A stretch of 64,000 bases of DNA from Anarhynchus alexandrinus (taxonomy: Eukaryota; Chordata; Aves; Charadriiformes; Charadriidae): the NCBI GenBank assembly GCA_008711295.1, contig VUYV01000041.1, forward strand, positions 3,403,070-3,467,069, written 5' to 3'. The notes beneath the pieces were generated by a model. The model was not told the origin of the DNA and did no database searches. It saw only the letters and a program-made list of their open reading frames with translations. Positions 1 to 12,400 of this stretch are shown here, piece by piece. Within the stretch, counting starts at the first letter, position 1; each line of letters begins with the position of its first letter. The translations under genes were made by a program, and so were the position numbers.

Positions 1-410
1 AATCTACTGGCTCTGCTCCTCTTAAAAGAGCCCAGGATGCTGTCGGCCCTCTTTGCTGCCAGGGCACAGTGCTGGCTCGTGTTTGCTGGCTATCACATCC
101 CCACATTCCATTTCAGCACAGCTGCTCCCCACAGTCAGTCCCCAGCCTGTATTGCTTCTTTCCCAGGTGCAGGACCCCACATTTGTCCCTATTCAATTTC
201 CTAAGGTTCCTGTTGGCCCATTTCTCCATCCTGCCTAGGTCCCTCTGAATGGCAACCTTGTGCTTTAGCATACTGACTGGTTCCCCCAGTTTGATGTAAT
301 CTGTAAGTCTGGTGAATGTGTGCTTGGTCTCCTCCCCCAGGTCACTGATGTTAAACAGGGCATGTCCCAGCACAGACCTTGTGCTACTCCACTCATCACA
401 GGCCTCCAGG
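1..410 (-). mobile_element. CR1 LINE fragment (reverse transcriptase region), degraded
   Basis: A minus-strand open frame at 113-373 has the CR1 reverse transcriptase pattern around and after the catalytic region: LFNISDLGEETK, LTDYIKLG in place of the usual FADDTKLG, AIQRDLGRMEKWANRNL, and KCGVLHLGKKQYRLG. The FADD catalytic box is destroyed (LTDY). CR1-like sequence continues to the left edge (bases 1-112), where it resembles the region after the DLGV/SQQCALAAKKAN block. It is truncated by the window edge and on the other side at roughly 410. An inactive relic. Confidence 0.75.
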
Positions 411-440
411 TTGACTATGACCCATTAACCACTAAAAGAC

Positions 441-3400
441 TCCATTCCAACCTCATACCACCACAGAACAACAAGAGATTGCATCACCTATGTAAAAATG
501 AGTGTTTTCACAACAGCAATATCACAAACTGCTTTGTGGGCTGCAGTAAGTTTCAAAAGATCATAAAAGAAGTATGTTCTTATCTTATTTGAAACTGAGT
601 CTGTGAACACTAAAAAACCACCATCTGTGCAGAGAATATATAATCTTCTTGAAAAGATTATTTGTCCTTATACTTCCCATTTGGTAATCATTTTTTATAT
701 TTAGCATCTATCACCATGTCAGCAACACTCATTGAAAACAAAGGAACAGAAAGACAGATGCAAGCCACCCTTGAGCACAGGTGTTTACCATACATACCTT
801 AACAGGCTGCTTAAAACTAAAAAGACAGGAAGGAAAAGATTAGCTTTCTTCCTCACTCTACGATTTGCCAAACTCATAGACACAGGATGTTCTGGAGGCT
901 GAAGTGAAATTGGGTTCAAAAGAGATGAGATAAATTCAGAGGCTAAACAGTCTCCAGTGACTACAAAACACAGTGATCCAAACACAGCCTTTGGACACAT
1001 TCAGGTCTTATACTTCTCCATCACGATCTCCAACCATCTTCTTTCAGAGAAGCAACACTGCACTAGGTAGGCTCTTTTTCCAGGCCAGTCCACAGCTTTT
1101 ATCAGGCCTCTCCAACAAAGAGAAATGATTAAAAATAGGGCCTCCCACAAAAAAAACCCAAAACAAAACAAAAAACAAACTTCCCATCAACTGCCTCAGA
1201 GTTTCATCTTAAGCTCTAGCAGAAAGATCCCACCATTTTCTCTCAGCTGTCATGGTACTCCAGGCTAGTGTTTAATACCCCTACCAGGCTATCACGCAAT
1301 ATTAAGCACAGTGACGCAAGAAACAAACCAATCCAGAGATCCAAGTCCAGATCATCTGAATACCCAGAGTAATTATAAGAATGCTTGCAGAACTTCTAGA
1401 AATGGGTATCTCTATTAACAGTTTACATCGGCATCTTCTAAGAGACAGCATCCATTCCTCAAGGAGCTGGCTAACCTGGAGACAAAAATCTGTCAGTTGC
1501 TTCAGATAATCTTCTCCTGACTCTTTCTCCAAAATTCTCCTTTGCTATGCTGCCTGCAAAACTGCAGGGATATTCAGAGCACAGAGGTTCTGGGTTCAGT
1601 GCATACCATCTTGCTGACAAATATCGCTTTATAATGCATTGTGGAGCATGGTCATTTGTTCGTTTGTTTGCTAAGTAATAGCAGTGGTGTAAATAAAGGC
1701 TGGGATTTCTGAGAGGCCCAGCAGATTAAGATCTCTGTTGGCTGGCCTAAAAGTCAAATAATTTCTTTTTCCATAACTCAGAAGAAGGAACTGCTTCCTG
1801 CTAATTAGGTAAGAGGCAATGAAATGTGCTATGTGCTAATTGGGCAGCTTGGAATGTATTGAGAAGGTGGGGAAGATGAAGTGATATAGGATGATGAGAG
1901 CATTTGGGTATGACATTATGAGATAAAAAGTTTGGATAAGATATGAGTAAGGTCATTGTGACACTGATTATATTCAAAATTCAAAAGCAGGGCAAATGTA
2001 AGAAAAGCAGGGTTCATATAATAAAAATCAAATCTTATTTATATGGTTTATAAAAGGCCACGTATGTGGAGCTTCCTCCAAAATGGTGACTCTACCTCTT
2101 TATCTCAACAGAACAAGATGACCAAAATGTAAGTATGAAAATGATCTCAAACCCCTGGTGGAGTTATGAATTTTAAGAGTACCTCTTTGATTTTAGTAAC
2201 AACGAACGTTTCTGCTTACACAAACTAATAACTTTCCTTTAAGTATCAAATGATTTATTCTGTGCTATAACAATTTATGTCAAGAATGACTTAGAGCAAG
2301 AAACATCTGCAAAATGAAGGTGACACTTCACATTTGCATAATGGTACCTGGTTAGTCCCTAAGCCCATAATAAAATGCACATAAGAAAAATAACAACAAA
2401 ACACACCACTTAAAGCAGTGTTTCACAGTCATAAAATAAATCGCACAACAAATACCAATTTCCCAACAACGTATTACTTCCTATCATCTTCCCAGCCCTA
2501 TGCAGAAGGATCCTGTGTTCTGAACACAAGTTCCTGGGAATTATAATTGACGGATTTCTGAAACGTATTATAAATGTTGTTTTTATTTTTTAGGCCACTT
2601 ATTTGAATAAACAACTTTTCTCATAGTTGGAGTTTCTATAGGTGGGTCAGATAACAGCAGGTAATCTGCTTGGAAATTCATGCCTGAGATTTCTAGAGAG
2701 GACTAGGGGGGTTCAGCAGGAGCTGAACCCCGCCGCAACAACATGCTTCTGGAAGTCTCAGACTTGGTTCACAACAGTCTGTTATTTCTGATTTATGGGA
2801 CTATGGACACAATTCAGCACGATGTCAAACACTGTCACTGCCGCAGTGATTTTAATGGGAGGATCACAAGCGGTGACAGAACTATGACCTAGCTACAGGA
2901 GTCTCAGCATACTTTCTGCTGTCCTAAGAAGATAATTTCACTAAATTATATGGGTTTCTTAATTGCTCCACACATTATTAATTCATAGCTGACTCATCTT
3001 CAAGGCCTTACACACGCCCAGGACCATAAGAAAAAAAACAACACGTTGTATTTGAGGATCAGAGGACGCTATCCACACAGCTATGCCTTTGTGAATTAGC
3101 CAAATGTTTTCTCCATTTTATAAATGGACACATTGAGCTACAGTACTTTTGCTCCTTGCCCATCCTTGCCTTGCATCTGTTTTTCCAGAAAAGTCTGACT
3201 GAGTTCACAGAAGTTATGGGGTTCATACTGTGCCGAATATGTGAGCTATAATGTAGGCGGGCAGGCTAAACAGTACCTTACAACTCTACACTTCCCCTGC
3301 CAAGCCCAGCCTTAAAATTGCATTGACGGGATCCGTATCTTCTATGTTTCCTTCCTAGGTTTTAATCGCAGGACCGTTTTCTATCTCTTAAGAGGAGTTA

Positions 3401-3899
3401 TGGGGTTCCTCAGCTCTATTCCTGCATGGTTACACTATGTCAGTGACAAGAACTTCCCTGGGACAGTTGCTATGCGTTTCTCCCAGATTTTCCAATCTTT
3501 GAATTTTGAGTGTGCGTAGATCACCTTGTCTTTCTAAATGATTGTATCCACGTCTGCCCTTTTCAAACTTTTCTGCATATCTAATCCCAGACTTTAAGCA
3601 GACGTTTTACATGTGTGGCACTAGCTGAATTTCAAGGGCTGGAGTGACTTTGCAGTGGTACAACTAGGCTCCTGCATGCTCTTGGCTGTCCTCAGACAGA
3701 GCGACCCATGTGTCTTAGCAGATGTAGCTACTGGCCACAATCTTCCCAGAGGCATGCTAGTTTTCACCCCATCTCATGACGGATGAGTCCTACAGCACCA
3801 GAAGAGTGGCAGTCTGAATGAGGGTCCTAAGTTCTAAAGTTAGATGCTGAACCCCCCCAGTCTTGTCTAACCTTTTGCCTTATCACAAGCCATTTTATT
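441..3899. other. Intronic DNA without recognised genes
   Basis: AT-rich intron sequence. An A-rich CAAAA-type low-complexity tract lies at about 1147-1180 and a perfect short hairpin at 2708-2731 (listed separately). The open frames at 785-1000 and 1302-1532 (minus) have no recognisable domain. Confidence 0.6.
2708..2731. repeat. Perfect 10-bp inverted repeat with 4-base loop
   Basis: GGGGTTCAGC at 2708-2717 is followed by AGGA (2718-2721) and its exact reverse complement GCTGAACCCC (2722-2731). The stem is GC-rich and not part of a recognised repeat. Confidence 0.85.
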
Positions 3900-4300
3900 T
3901 CAGATTGTTGCTCTTGTCCTAAGTTCATCTGTGTTTGAATACAGGACAAATTTATGTTTGGCTACAGCACATCTTCCAGAAAATTTTCCAGTCTTTACTA
4001 GCAGATATCAAGAAATATTTAATTTGTCAACCAGCAGTTTCCTCTAAAGGTTAGCCACCTCCCTTATTAAAAATATGAACCCTGCTTCTAATTTGAAATT
4101 TTCTGGCTTCAGCTTCCAGCCACTGATTCCTGTTATGCCTTCTGCTCCTGTTCAAGTGACCTTTAGTAACCAACTGTTTTAGCATCAAGTATTTTCTCCC
4201 CATGAAGGTACTTAGACATTACAAATGACCCAATTCTCTAGTTTCATTTTAACAAAAGAACTCAAACTGTTAAGTTTAACTCTCTCCTTAAGTAATTGGA
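3900..4300 (-). mobile_element. Old CR1-like LINE fragment, 3' coding end, highly diverged
   Basis: Read on the minus strand, the segment follows the 3' coding part of an old CR1-type family common in reptile and bird genomes. Landmarks are a block matching 'TACCTTCATGGGGAG' (tyrosine-leucine-histidine-glycine-glutamate region), then GGCTGGAAGCTGAAG (a GWKLK-like block, about 4103-4117), then a region matching a final Phe-Lys-Ser-Arg-Leu-Asp type block near 3975-4020. Many indels and stops are present. Assignment is by recalled similarity, not alignment. Confidence 0.6.
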
Positions 4301-5076
4301 GGTCATATAAAAAAATATCTTGTTTTCCCTCAATTCTTCATTCTCTTAATTAGAGCCAAATGTTAGAAATATCCTTAGAAAGACAGAAATAGGCAAGAGA
4401 TCCCTGCTTGGCCTAGTTACACACCATGACTCAACAGTGGCCACAGAGTTGCAACACATTAAAACTTAAAAAAAAAAAAGAAAAAGCACTACTTATGCAG
4501 GCAGTGGGCCAAAGTTACTCCCTGTAAATCTAGTATAGTATTGAACACTTATAAATTATTAACTAGCACAGAAGTTAGAAAGTTAAACTACAACAAGAGA
4601 AAAAAAAAGACCCCAACTGGAATAGCAAAACAGTATACAAAATCACAATCTCCAGATTTCACTCTGATTTAGCTTACAGTATGAAAAAATTTAGTCACAT
4701 CTGAAAAGCCATAATATTGCAGTGTTATGTGGCCTTCTTCCCTCTGATGCCTAAAGAACTCGTGAATTATTATTGCTAACCTGCTTGATCCAAAACTCAA
4801 GAATACTTTTTTGCACTGATTTTATGTCCTTTTTTGGCAACTAGAATTACAAAGAAAAAAAAAAGCTTGAAAAGTTTTACTAATTATTTGTTAAATTAAA
4901 CTAAAATATATTTTTCCGCCTTAAAAGTAGCCAGCTTAAAATTGCACCTGAGTTTCACAATCTATCAAGATGCTAGCTAGCAAATTCACTGGCTGAGAAA
5001 GTAATGCAACAGCATATCAGCTGCTGCTTTTATCCTCAGACCTTTCATGGCAACCTGATAGCCTTCTACGACGAGA
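4301..5076. other. Intronic DNA, A-rich, no gene seen
   Basis: Contains several A-rich runs (for example about 4469-4480 and 4854-4862). No coding pattern or recognised repeat. Confidence 0.55.
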
Positions 5077-5347
5077 TCACAGAATCATAGAATCATTATG
5101 GCTGGAAAAGACCTTTAAGACCATCAAGTCCAACCGTTATCTAACTCTACCAGGCCCACTTCTAAACCATGTCCCTGAGCACCATATCTAGACGGCTTTT
5201 AAATACATCCAAGGGTGGTGATTCAGCCACTTCCCTGGGCAGCCTGTTCCAGTCTTTGACAAGCCTTTCAGTGTAGAAGTTTTTCCTAATGTCTAACCTA
5301 AACCTCCCCTGGCGCAACTTGACGCCATTTCCTCTGCTTGGTGTCAA
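5077..5347 (-). mobile_element. CR1 LINE 3' end, 5'-truncated
   Basis: On the minus strand this ends in the avian CR1 tail: a 3' terminus of ATTCTATGATTCTGTGATC (plus 5076-5094). The reading frame at 5162-5347 has the CR1 C-terminal pattern [20 protein letters not shown], then [20 protein letters not shown] and a short end. About 270 bases remain, the usual severe 5' truncation of CR1. It meets the next CR1 fragment head to head at 5347/5348. Confidence 0.88.
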
Positions 5348-6500
5348 GGGGAGAGCAGCAAATGTTGTTTATCTCGACTTCAGTAACACTTTTGACACTG
5401 TCTACTACAACATCCTAGTAGACAAGTGACTTGGTTCGTTCTAGTTATGCAGACAGTGAGATAGACTGAAAAGGGAACAAGCTGCTGGGCACCAAGGGTT
5501 GCGGTTAGCAGCACAAAGTCCAGCTAGAGGCAAGTCACTAGCAGCGTACCCCAGGGGAAGATACTGTGGGCCAAAACTATTTAACCTCTTCATTGATGAT
5601 CTGGACGATGGGACAGAGGGCACCCTCAGCAAGGCTGCAGATGATACAAAACTGGGAGCAGTGTTTGATAAACCAGAGGGTCGTGCTGCCATCCAGAGGG
5701 ACCTGGACAGGCTGGAGAATTGGGCCAACAGGAACCTCACGCAGCTCAGCAAAGGGAAATGCCAAGTCCTGTACCTGGGCAGGAATGACCCCAGGCACCA
5801 GTAGAGGCTGGGAAGCAGCTCCCCAGAGAAGGACCTTGGGGTCTTGATGAACAAGCTGACCATGAGCCAGCAATGCGTCCTTGCAGCAAAGCAGGCCAAC
5901 AGCCTCCAGGGCTGCATTAGGCAGAGCATCATTGAGGGAGATGATCCATTGAAGGAGAGATCCTTCCCCTCTACTCAGCCCTGGGGAGACACAGCTGGAG
6001 GGCTGGGTCTAGTGCTGAGCTCCCCAGAAAAAGAGAGACATAGACATGCTGGACTAAGTCCAGCAAGGGGCCAGGAAGATGATGAAAGGGCTTGGAGCAT
6101 CTGATGTACAAGGAGAGGCTGAGAGAGCTGGGAGTGTTCAGCTTGGAGAAAAGAAGCTCAGGGGGACCCTAGCCATATGTGCAAATACCAGATGGGGGGA
6201 AGTAAAAAAGATGGAGCCAGGCTCTTCTCAGTGGTGCCCAGCAACAGGATGACAGGCAATGGGGGCAAATTCAAATCCAGGAAACTCAAACACAAGAAAA
6301 TGTTTTACTGAGAAAGTGATCAAACACTGGACCAGGTTGCCCAGAGAGGTTGTGGAGCCTCCATCCTTGGAGATGCTCAAAATCTGATGGGTCACAGTCC
6401 TGAGCAACCTGCTCTGGCTCACTCTGCTCTCAGCAGAGGGTTGGACTAGATGATGCCCAAAGGTCCCTGCCAGCCTCAACCATTCCGTCATTCCGTGATG
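5348..6500 (+). mobile_element. CR1 LINE, reverse transcriptase to 3' end, 5'-truncated and broken
   Basis: Plus-strand CR1. It starts within motif A of the reverse transcriptase (VVYLDFS-type block at about 5366-5390) and continues through the motif B region, interrupted by stops. Motif C follows (AADDTKLG, within 5499-5804) with AAIQRDLDRLENWANRNL and KCQVLYLGRNDPRHQ. It then runs through the 3' coding part to a tail at about 6481-6500 (CATTCCGTCATTCCGTGATG). Catalytic Asp-Asp is present, but frameshifts and stops make it inactive. The neighbouring minus-strand CR1 starts at the adjacent base. Confidence 0.9.
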
Positions 6501-7923
6501 CAGTGACTGTGCATGTGAAAGTAGCAATTCTTTTCATTAGGGATATCATTTTGCCACTCTGAGAAGTCACTTGCCCCTTGCTGCAAAGTAATGTGTTTTG
6601 AAAATTCCACACTCCGTAGAATTTTGTTTTCTTGGCCTTTTTGATAAATATTTCTTTTCCCTTGCCTCGTCCACTCTGTTAAGAAGAATGAAATCCTTCC
6701 AATCTGAAACAACCTAATGTGTTTTGGGGGTGAAAAAGCAGGAAGAGGATGATAATCCAGGATGAATGGTCAAATATCACTTCTGATGCTAGCAGAAAAT
6801 ACAACAGGCTATATTTAGAGAAGTCTGAAAATGGACTCTTGAGATGGCTTTGTCAACACTCGTGATAAGTGGGACTATCCATATGCTTGAAGTTAGGCTT
6901 GTGATTAAGAACTCCACTGAATAAGGGCCAGAGTAACAAACGATGAAGCTCCTTGAATTCTGCTCAGCATATGGACAAAGTTTAGAGCAATAAAATCAGT
7001 CAAACAAGCCAGACTAACTCAAATGCAGCTGTATCCCTTGCTGGCTTTTCACTGATTGTCCCTAGTAATGAGGATATACCCATTAGCCCTTGAAGTTACA
7101 TCCAATTTACTTATGCAGTTTCTATGCCACAAATACCGATTCACAATCAGTTTGATCTACATTCATAAACCTGCTAAGAAATTATTTCCATTTCAAACTC
7201 CTAAACGCAAGTCATTAGAAAAAAAGACACTAAGGTTGCTGGACAAGTCCAGATAGAGCCAAAATGGCAAAATAGCTTTGTTACCAGAAAACTGAGGTCA
7301 TTCTCAAACACATACATATATGCCTTACAATGCAAATCATCCTGAGATATCCACTGATGTGCACCATAGTCATACGACAGAACAGGCTATATATACACAA
7401 CACGTACAACATGCCATAGGAGAAGTACAACATATAGTTGTACTAACACTATAAAACATATAGTTTTATTCATTATAGGGACATTTTAGCAGAAACAGGG
7501 CACCAGGGGTCACAAACATGAAATACTCTAATCTCCATTGTGCTTTAACATAAAATTGGCCCTTAAGGTCAAGAGGACTGAGGGAAGAAGGACAGGGCAG
7601 TTTTAGCCAGTTTCACTATTACTCACTAATAAATCAGCTTGGCAACTTGTCCTCATTTTAATTTCGATATTCTGGAAGGAAAATAAAATAATAATTTGGG
7701 GATAGAAAACTTCAGAATAGGTAGTTGTGTTGCTAAGGAGTCCCACTGGCTGCAATTTGATTTGGAGAGTTGGTTCTTTTGGGTTCGTTGGATTGTTTTG
7801 GGTGTGCGTGTTGCTTTTCTTGTAACTTGGAGAGAAGTACCGGAGAGCTGTGTGTTTTTATGCTGCACAGAAAATACCACTTCCGATGGGGCTGGTGAAC
7901 AAATACGCCCTAACCACACTCAG

Positions 7924-7987
7924 AGAGCTCTTTTTTATTACTGTCTTGAATCACACTTGAAGAGCTCTTTTTTTATTATTACCTTGA
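7924..7987. repeat. Imperfect direct repeat, two ~27-base units
   Basis: Unit 1 (7924-7950) and unit 2 (7961-7987) share AGAGCTCTTTTTTATTA, a short variable part and CTTGAA, separated by 10 bases. Looks like a local duplication. Confidence 0.75.
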
Positions 7988-8476
7988 ATAAAAGAAATAT
8001 GAGATGAATCAGTTTCTCCCTTGCTTGTTTTCTCTCCTTCACATAAAAAAAATGACAGCCCCAAGATTAATTTTACCATTTAACACATGAATTCAAAAGT
8101 GTAGCTCAGGTTCATTATCAAATGCCAGTAAATTTTCTAAAGAAAGGACTGATCAGCCTTCCCCACCTTCCACAGGCATCAAAGGGCCCCAAGGGGCCTC
8201 CAGTTCCCCTTATACTCTGGTAAAAGCAAACCCCAGCTCAGAGAGGAAAAAGAGAGATTCAGTATTTTGGCCTTGATACACAGATTCTATTAAAATGAGC
8301 CAACAAACCTCAGGGAGAAAAGAATAACAGGAATGAGGGGGATGCTCTGAACACTCAAGCCACCTGCTCTAGTCTCTCTAGCCTCAATGACTGCACCTAA
8401 GTTTCAAGGATTTCTTTCCTGATGCTGGCTATAGAAAGCTCTGATTTACTACAGACAAGAAGTACTTCAAGTCACT

Positions 8477-9403
8477 TTAAAAGCCTAACAGTATAATAAA
8501 AATAAAAAGCAAAGCAGCAACTTCAGCTGACAGTCCCTGGTTTCTGCGAGGACCTCTGCTATTTGTATCACTCCACCAAGCAAAGCCCACACCAAATGGA
8601 TGTTCTGGCAGAGGTCCCAGATACACACGCCACCAAGTCACACCACTCCTACTAATGAGAAGGAGCAAGCTGCAGCAGCGGTTCCTCAACATCTTTTCCT
8701 CTCTGCTCTCCTGGGATACATTCCTTATGCCCTCTCCTACCTTCCCCAGCCAGCTGGAGAACTGCTGACCCTGGGAGAAATAAGGAAGGGCGAGATGGGG
8801 AACTGCAGCCTGTGTCCTATGAGGAAGAGGCTGCTCTTCCAAGAAAACTACGGGGAGGGCAGCTAGCAGTGACTGGGCAGGGGTGGCAGGAGGTAGGTAC
8901 CCACAGCTGACCACAGCTAGAGGAGGGTCAGCTGGCAGCTTCCATGATGAAAGACTGATGCTGTGCTGGCCACTAGTTCCCACGCACATCTGCTTCTCCT
9001 GCTTGCTGTGTTGTCTGCCCTCCTCCTTCATCTTCCCCAAACAACTGCAGGCTCCCCCGGCCCTGTACCAGCCCCTTCTTCCCAGGTGCTCCCTTCGCTC
9101 TGCTCCCCGAAGCGCGCCACGGCGCAACCCGCCCCAGCCCCCCCATGTATATTCCACATTCCCCGTCAGACAGAGGTGTGTCCCGGCTTGGCAAGCCACC
9201 ATGCTGCATCGCTGGGAAAAGAACAGCAAAACATTATACGGTGTGAAAAGCTGCTTGGATGGGAGGGTAGGCAGCTGGTATGTGAGAGGAGGAAGATTCA
9301 GAGGGAAAAGTTGCAGAGCAAAGCCAAGCCCAGATGAGACACTGAGCAGTAGGCACAGTAACAGCAGGAGAGAGAAAAAGTAAAGACAAAGATCTTCCTT
9401 CAA
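8477..9403 (-). other. Unexplained 308-codon open reading frame with hydrophobic ends
   Basis: This is the longest non-transposon open frame in the window, on the CRADD strand within intron 2. It begins MKED and then a strongly hydrophobic stretch (roughly residues 4-34, FFSLLLLLCLLLSVSSG at its core) resembling a signal peptide. It ends with a hydrophobic tail (ALLFIFIILLGF). The middle is low in recognisable structure, with Gly/Arg- and Ser-rich parts. I recognise no domain or family. Two plus-strand frames (8883-9383 and 8963-9337) are also open over the same DNA, which suggests locally low stop density rather than selection. Probably non-coding. Confidence 0.2.
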
Positions 9404-12400
9404 AGGAGCTGGAAAGGATTATGTAGGATTGTGACCACATCTTTCCTCAACCATCCAGACCCGCCTTCCAGCTAAGCAGAAAAAAGGAGAGCTCATTTTT
9501 TATTATGCACAAGGAAGCTCTGGGAAGCTTCTTTTGAGAAGAGTGGCTATTCTTCATTCAGGGGACAAGAAACAGATTTTTCTTTTGCAGATTGCTTCAA
9601 GCACTGAGACAATCCAGGTGCTGGTTTCTTCCTGAAGCCTGGGAAGAGCCCTAAGCGTGCAAAAAATATTCATGAGCAGAATAGTTAGCTCATTCCAGAA
9701 AGCCATGGGAAGGAAGAGCAAACAGATCCACCAGACTGTGACGGCATCTGTGCATGCTGGAAGTGAAGTGGGACACTTTGGGGAGCAGCCAGAATGGGGG
9801 ATGGGTGAGGGCAGAGGCCTTGGCCACACTCAAGATCCACAGAAGGTCTAATAGAAGGGACTGAGCGTTTGGAAACCAGGGAGTGGAAGCATAAGCAGCT
9901 TGAGGTTTCCAAGAGGGGAATCACAAAGGGAGTCATGACTGGGCAAAAATGGAGAGAGGTCTCTAAGGAAGGCACTGAAACACACATATATATCCCTTAC
10001 ATCATTGTCTAGGGAATTAACATCTCTTCTCGATGCTCCATGCTGGGTACCCGGGTGGGTTTGGGGGTACACCGTACCACCAAGAGGGGGGGAGACCCTG
10101 CTGCTGAGTACACAGGATCCAGCACAGGTCTCACCGTCCAGTAGAAGCCACCACAGTGCTGAAGCCAGATTTATCACTCTGCTAAATCAATACAATTTAC
10201 ACTATGTAAGGCAAAGTCAAAGGAAGAGGAAGGTGGTTTCTCAATGCTGTTTTGGGGTGTGACATGAACCACACTATACAGCCCTGAATCAGCCCCTCTC
10301 CTTCTGCAGGAAAGAGGTCCCTCTTCTCTACAGGCCCACTAGTGGAAGGGACTGGCAGATGAACTTGATGGCACAGTCTCGGGGGATGTGGCAGCCATTC
10401 AGACAACAGCCAGCATGAAAAATCACTGGGCATCTCTGTGTTATGAGATTTTGGATGGTTTATCTTATCCACTCCTGTGGTCAACACCGTTGAATGGGAG
10501 AAAAAGTTGTGGTATGTTCCAAGAAAACAGGGTCCTGCAGGAGAAGGGGATGACAAGTTAGAGACAGACCTAGTAGGTGCCAGCAGAGGCACTCTCTGCA
10601 CAGGGACATCGTAAGGGTGGCGATTTGCTGCCTTTCCCTGAGGGATGTGAGAGTCCAGCAGAGCTGTGGTGATGGCAGCCAGCACCGAGTCCTGTACGAG
10701 GCACTTGGGAGTGGTACAGCTTCAAAGATCCAGCACGCCCTTCCCTTGAAAGGTGTTGTGCAGATTACATCACATTTAAAACACACTTCATCACAGGGGC
10801 ATACACTCTCCTTTCGTATTCTCACTTACCTACCAATAAGTCATTCAAATGAAAAATTACTCTCCAAGACAGCACAGGAATTTACCACACCCAGTTTCAA
10901 CGCCTGCTCCCAGCAGCACAGGCATAGAGACATTTTATGGAGGGATCTATTTTATTTTTTTTTCTTGTTATTTTTATGCATTTCAGCTAGCCAGAGACTT
11001 CTGACCAACAGAATCATTATATGTGAGGAAACTCTTCAGGTTTAAATAATTATTCTTAAATATTAAAAGTTTAGTACTCAAAGGGAATCTGATGGCAAAA
11101 GCAAAAAACACAACTGATATCAGCATTACAAGTAAGTCTGCACTAAAAGGCCAACTCTGCTCTTCCTTGGCAGGAGAAAATTGCAGGTTAGGATCTTGCA
11201 AATACAGAGCTTCACCCAAGTTACCTGTTACAACGAAGTGAGAAAATTGATGTTACTCCTGTCACTTGTAACTGCTACAGAGTGGACTCAAGCCAGTCTC
11301 TACACACAACTACAAGTGCCAACATGTCAAGCAAAAGCATGCATATCAACAGGAACGTCGCTTTCTCAGCACTGAGAAAACTATAATTTAATTTACTATG
11401 GTTGACATAAAGCAAACACCAGCTATCAGAAAGGAGATTGCCTGTATCATTAGAATCTACTGAAGCAACTCAGCTGGAGAAAAGGAAAAGCTTTTACCCA
11501 GCAAAGTAAAGTGCAAGTGAAGAAAAAGAAGAGTAAGGCAATATTCAAGATGCCGGTAAGACCAATTATCTGGCCCATCAATCTAAAAGAGCAGCATTAA
11601 ATCTTGAAATGGCTAATCATCTATCTGGTTCTGAAGGTATGCTGCAGAACCTCAACGAAGCACAGGTATTGTGTACTGCTTGCTTATGACTGGCCTGGCT
11701 AACAGCACACAGCCAGTATATGCTATAGTATTGGCTCTCAAATGGGAGAAGTGTGGAATGTATCCCAGGATGCACGCCAGGACAAGGAGTAGGAAGGTAT
11801 TGCGTTGGGAGGCAGCCAGTCTTAGCTTTTTGAGGGCCACGTTAGGGAAGCGAGATATGGGCTCGAACGCACAGCCCGTGCCTGCTGGAGAAGCCGCTGC
11901 CGAGACCCAGCTCTGATGCAAAGGGAAATGGTCAGCCCTCCGCCAAGCTGTGGAAGAGCCCATTTCACTACCAGTTGTTGTCTGTTTCAGACCTGCTTTC
12001 CCCTTACAGATTGTTGGAAAAGCTCCTCTTTGCACACATCAGTAATTCTTACTCATGAGATAAACCTGGGCTGGGATAAACGAAGCATTTGTTGCCATGT
12101 GCTGACTGACTACTGGGAGAGCACTTGCACTCTTGACTGACAACTCATTTAAGCTGGGCTCAGACTCATTAAGACAAAGACATTATTCACTTCTCTCGGA
12201 TGGCAGAAACTGTTGTAATCCCAAACAGGATTAGCGGAGCTATATCGTTTTACATCATGTGGGAACCAGCCTGTTTACCTTAAACTGCATTTAACTTCAT
12301 AGGCTACTTATTTCATCCTTTCCCAGGAGTGATCATCATGATCCTGAAAAGAGAGGCAGGAGAGCTACACTGGGCATTAAAACCCAACAAGATAGGTCTG

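Noticed and set aside
5441..5932. Minus-strand 163-codon frame
   Set aside because: Antisense shadow of the plus-strand CR1 reverse transcriptase.
10197..10825. Overlapping minus-strand frames of 162 and 114 codons
   Set aside because: No domains, overlapping frames on both strands, no splice-site or codon evidence.
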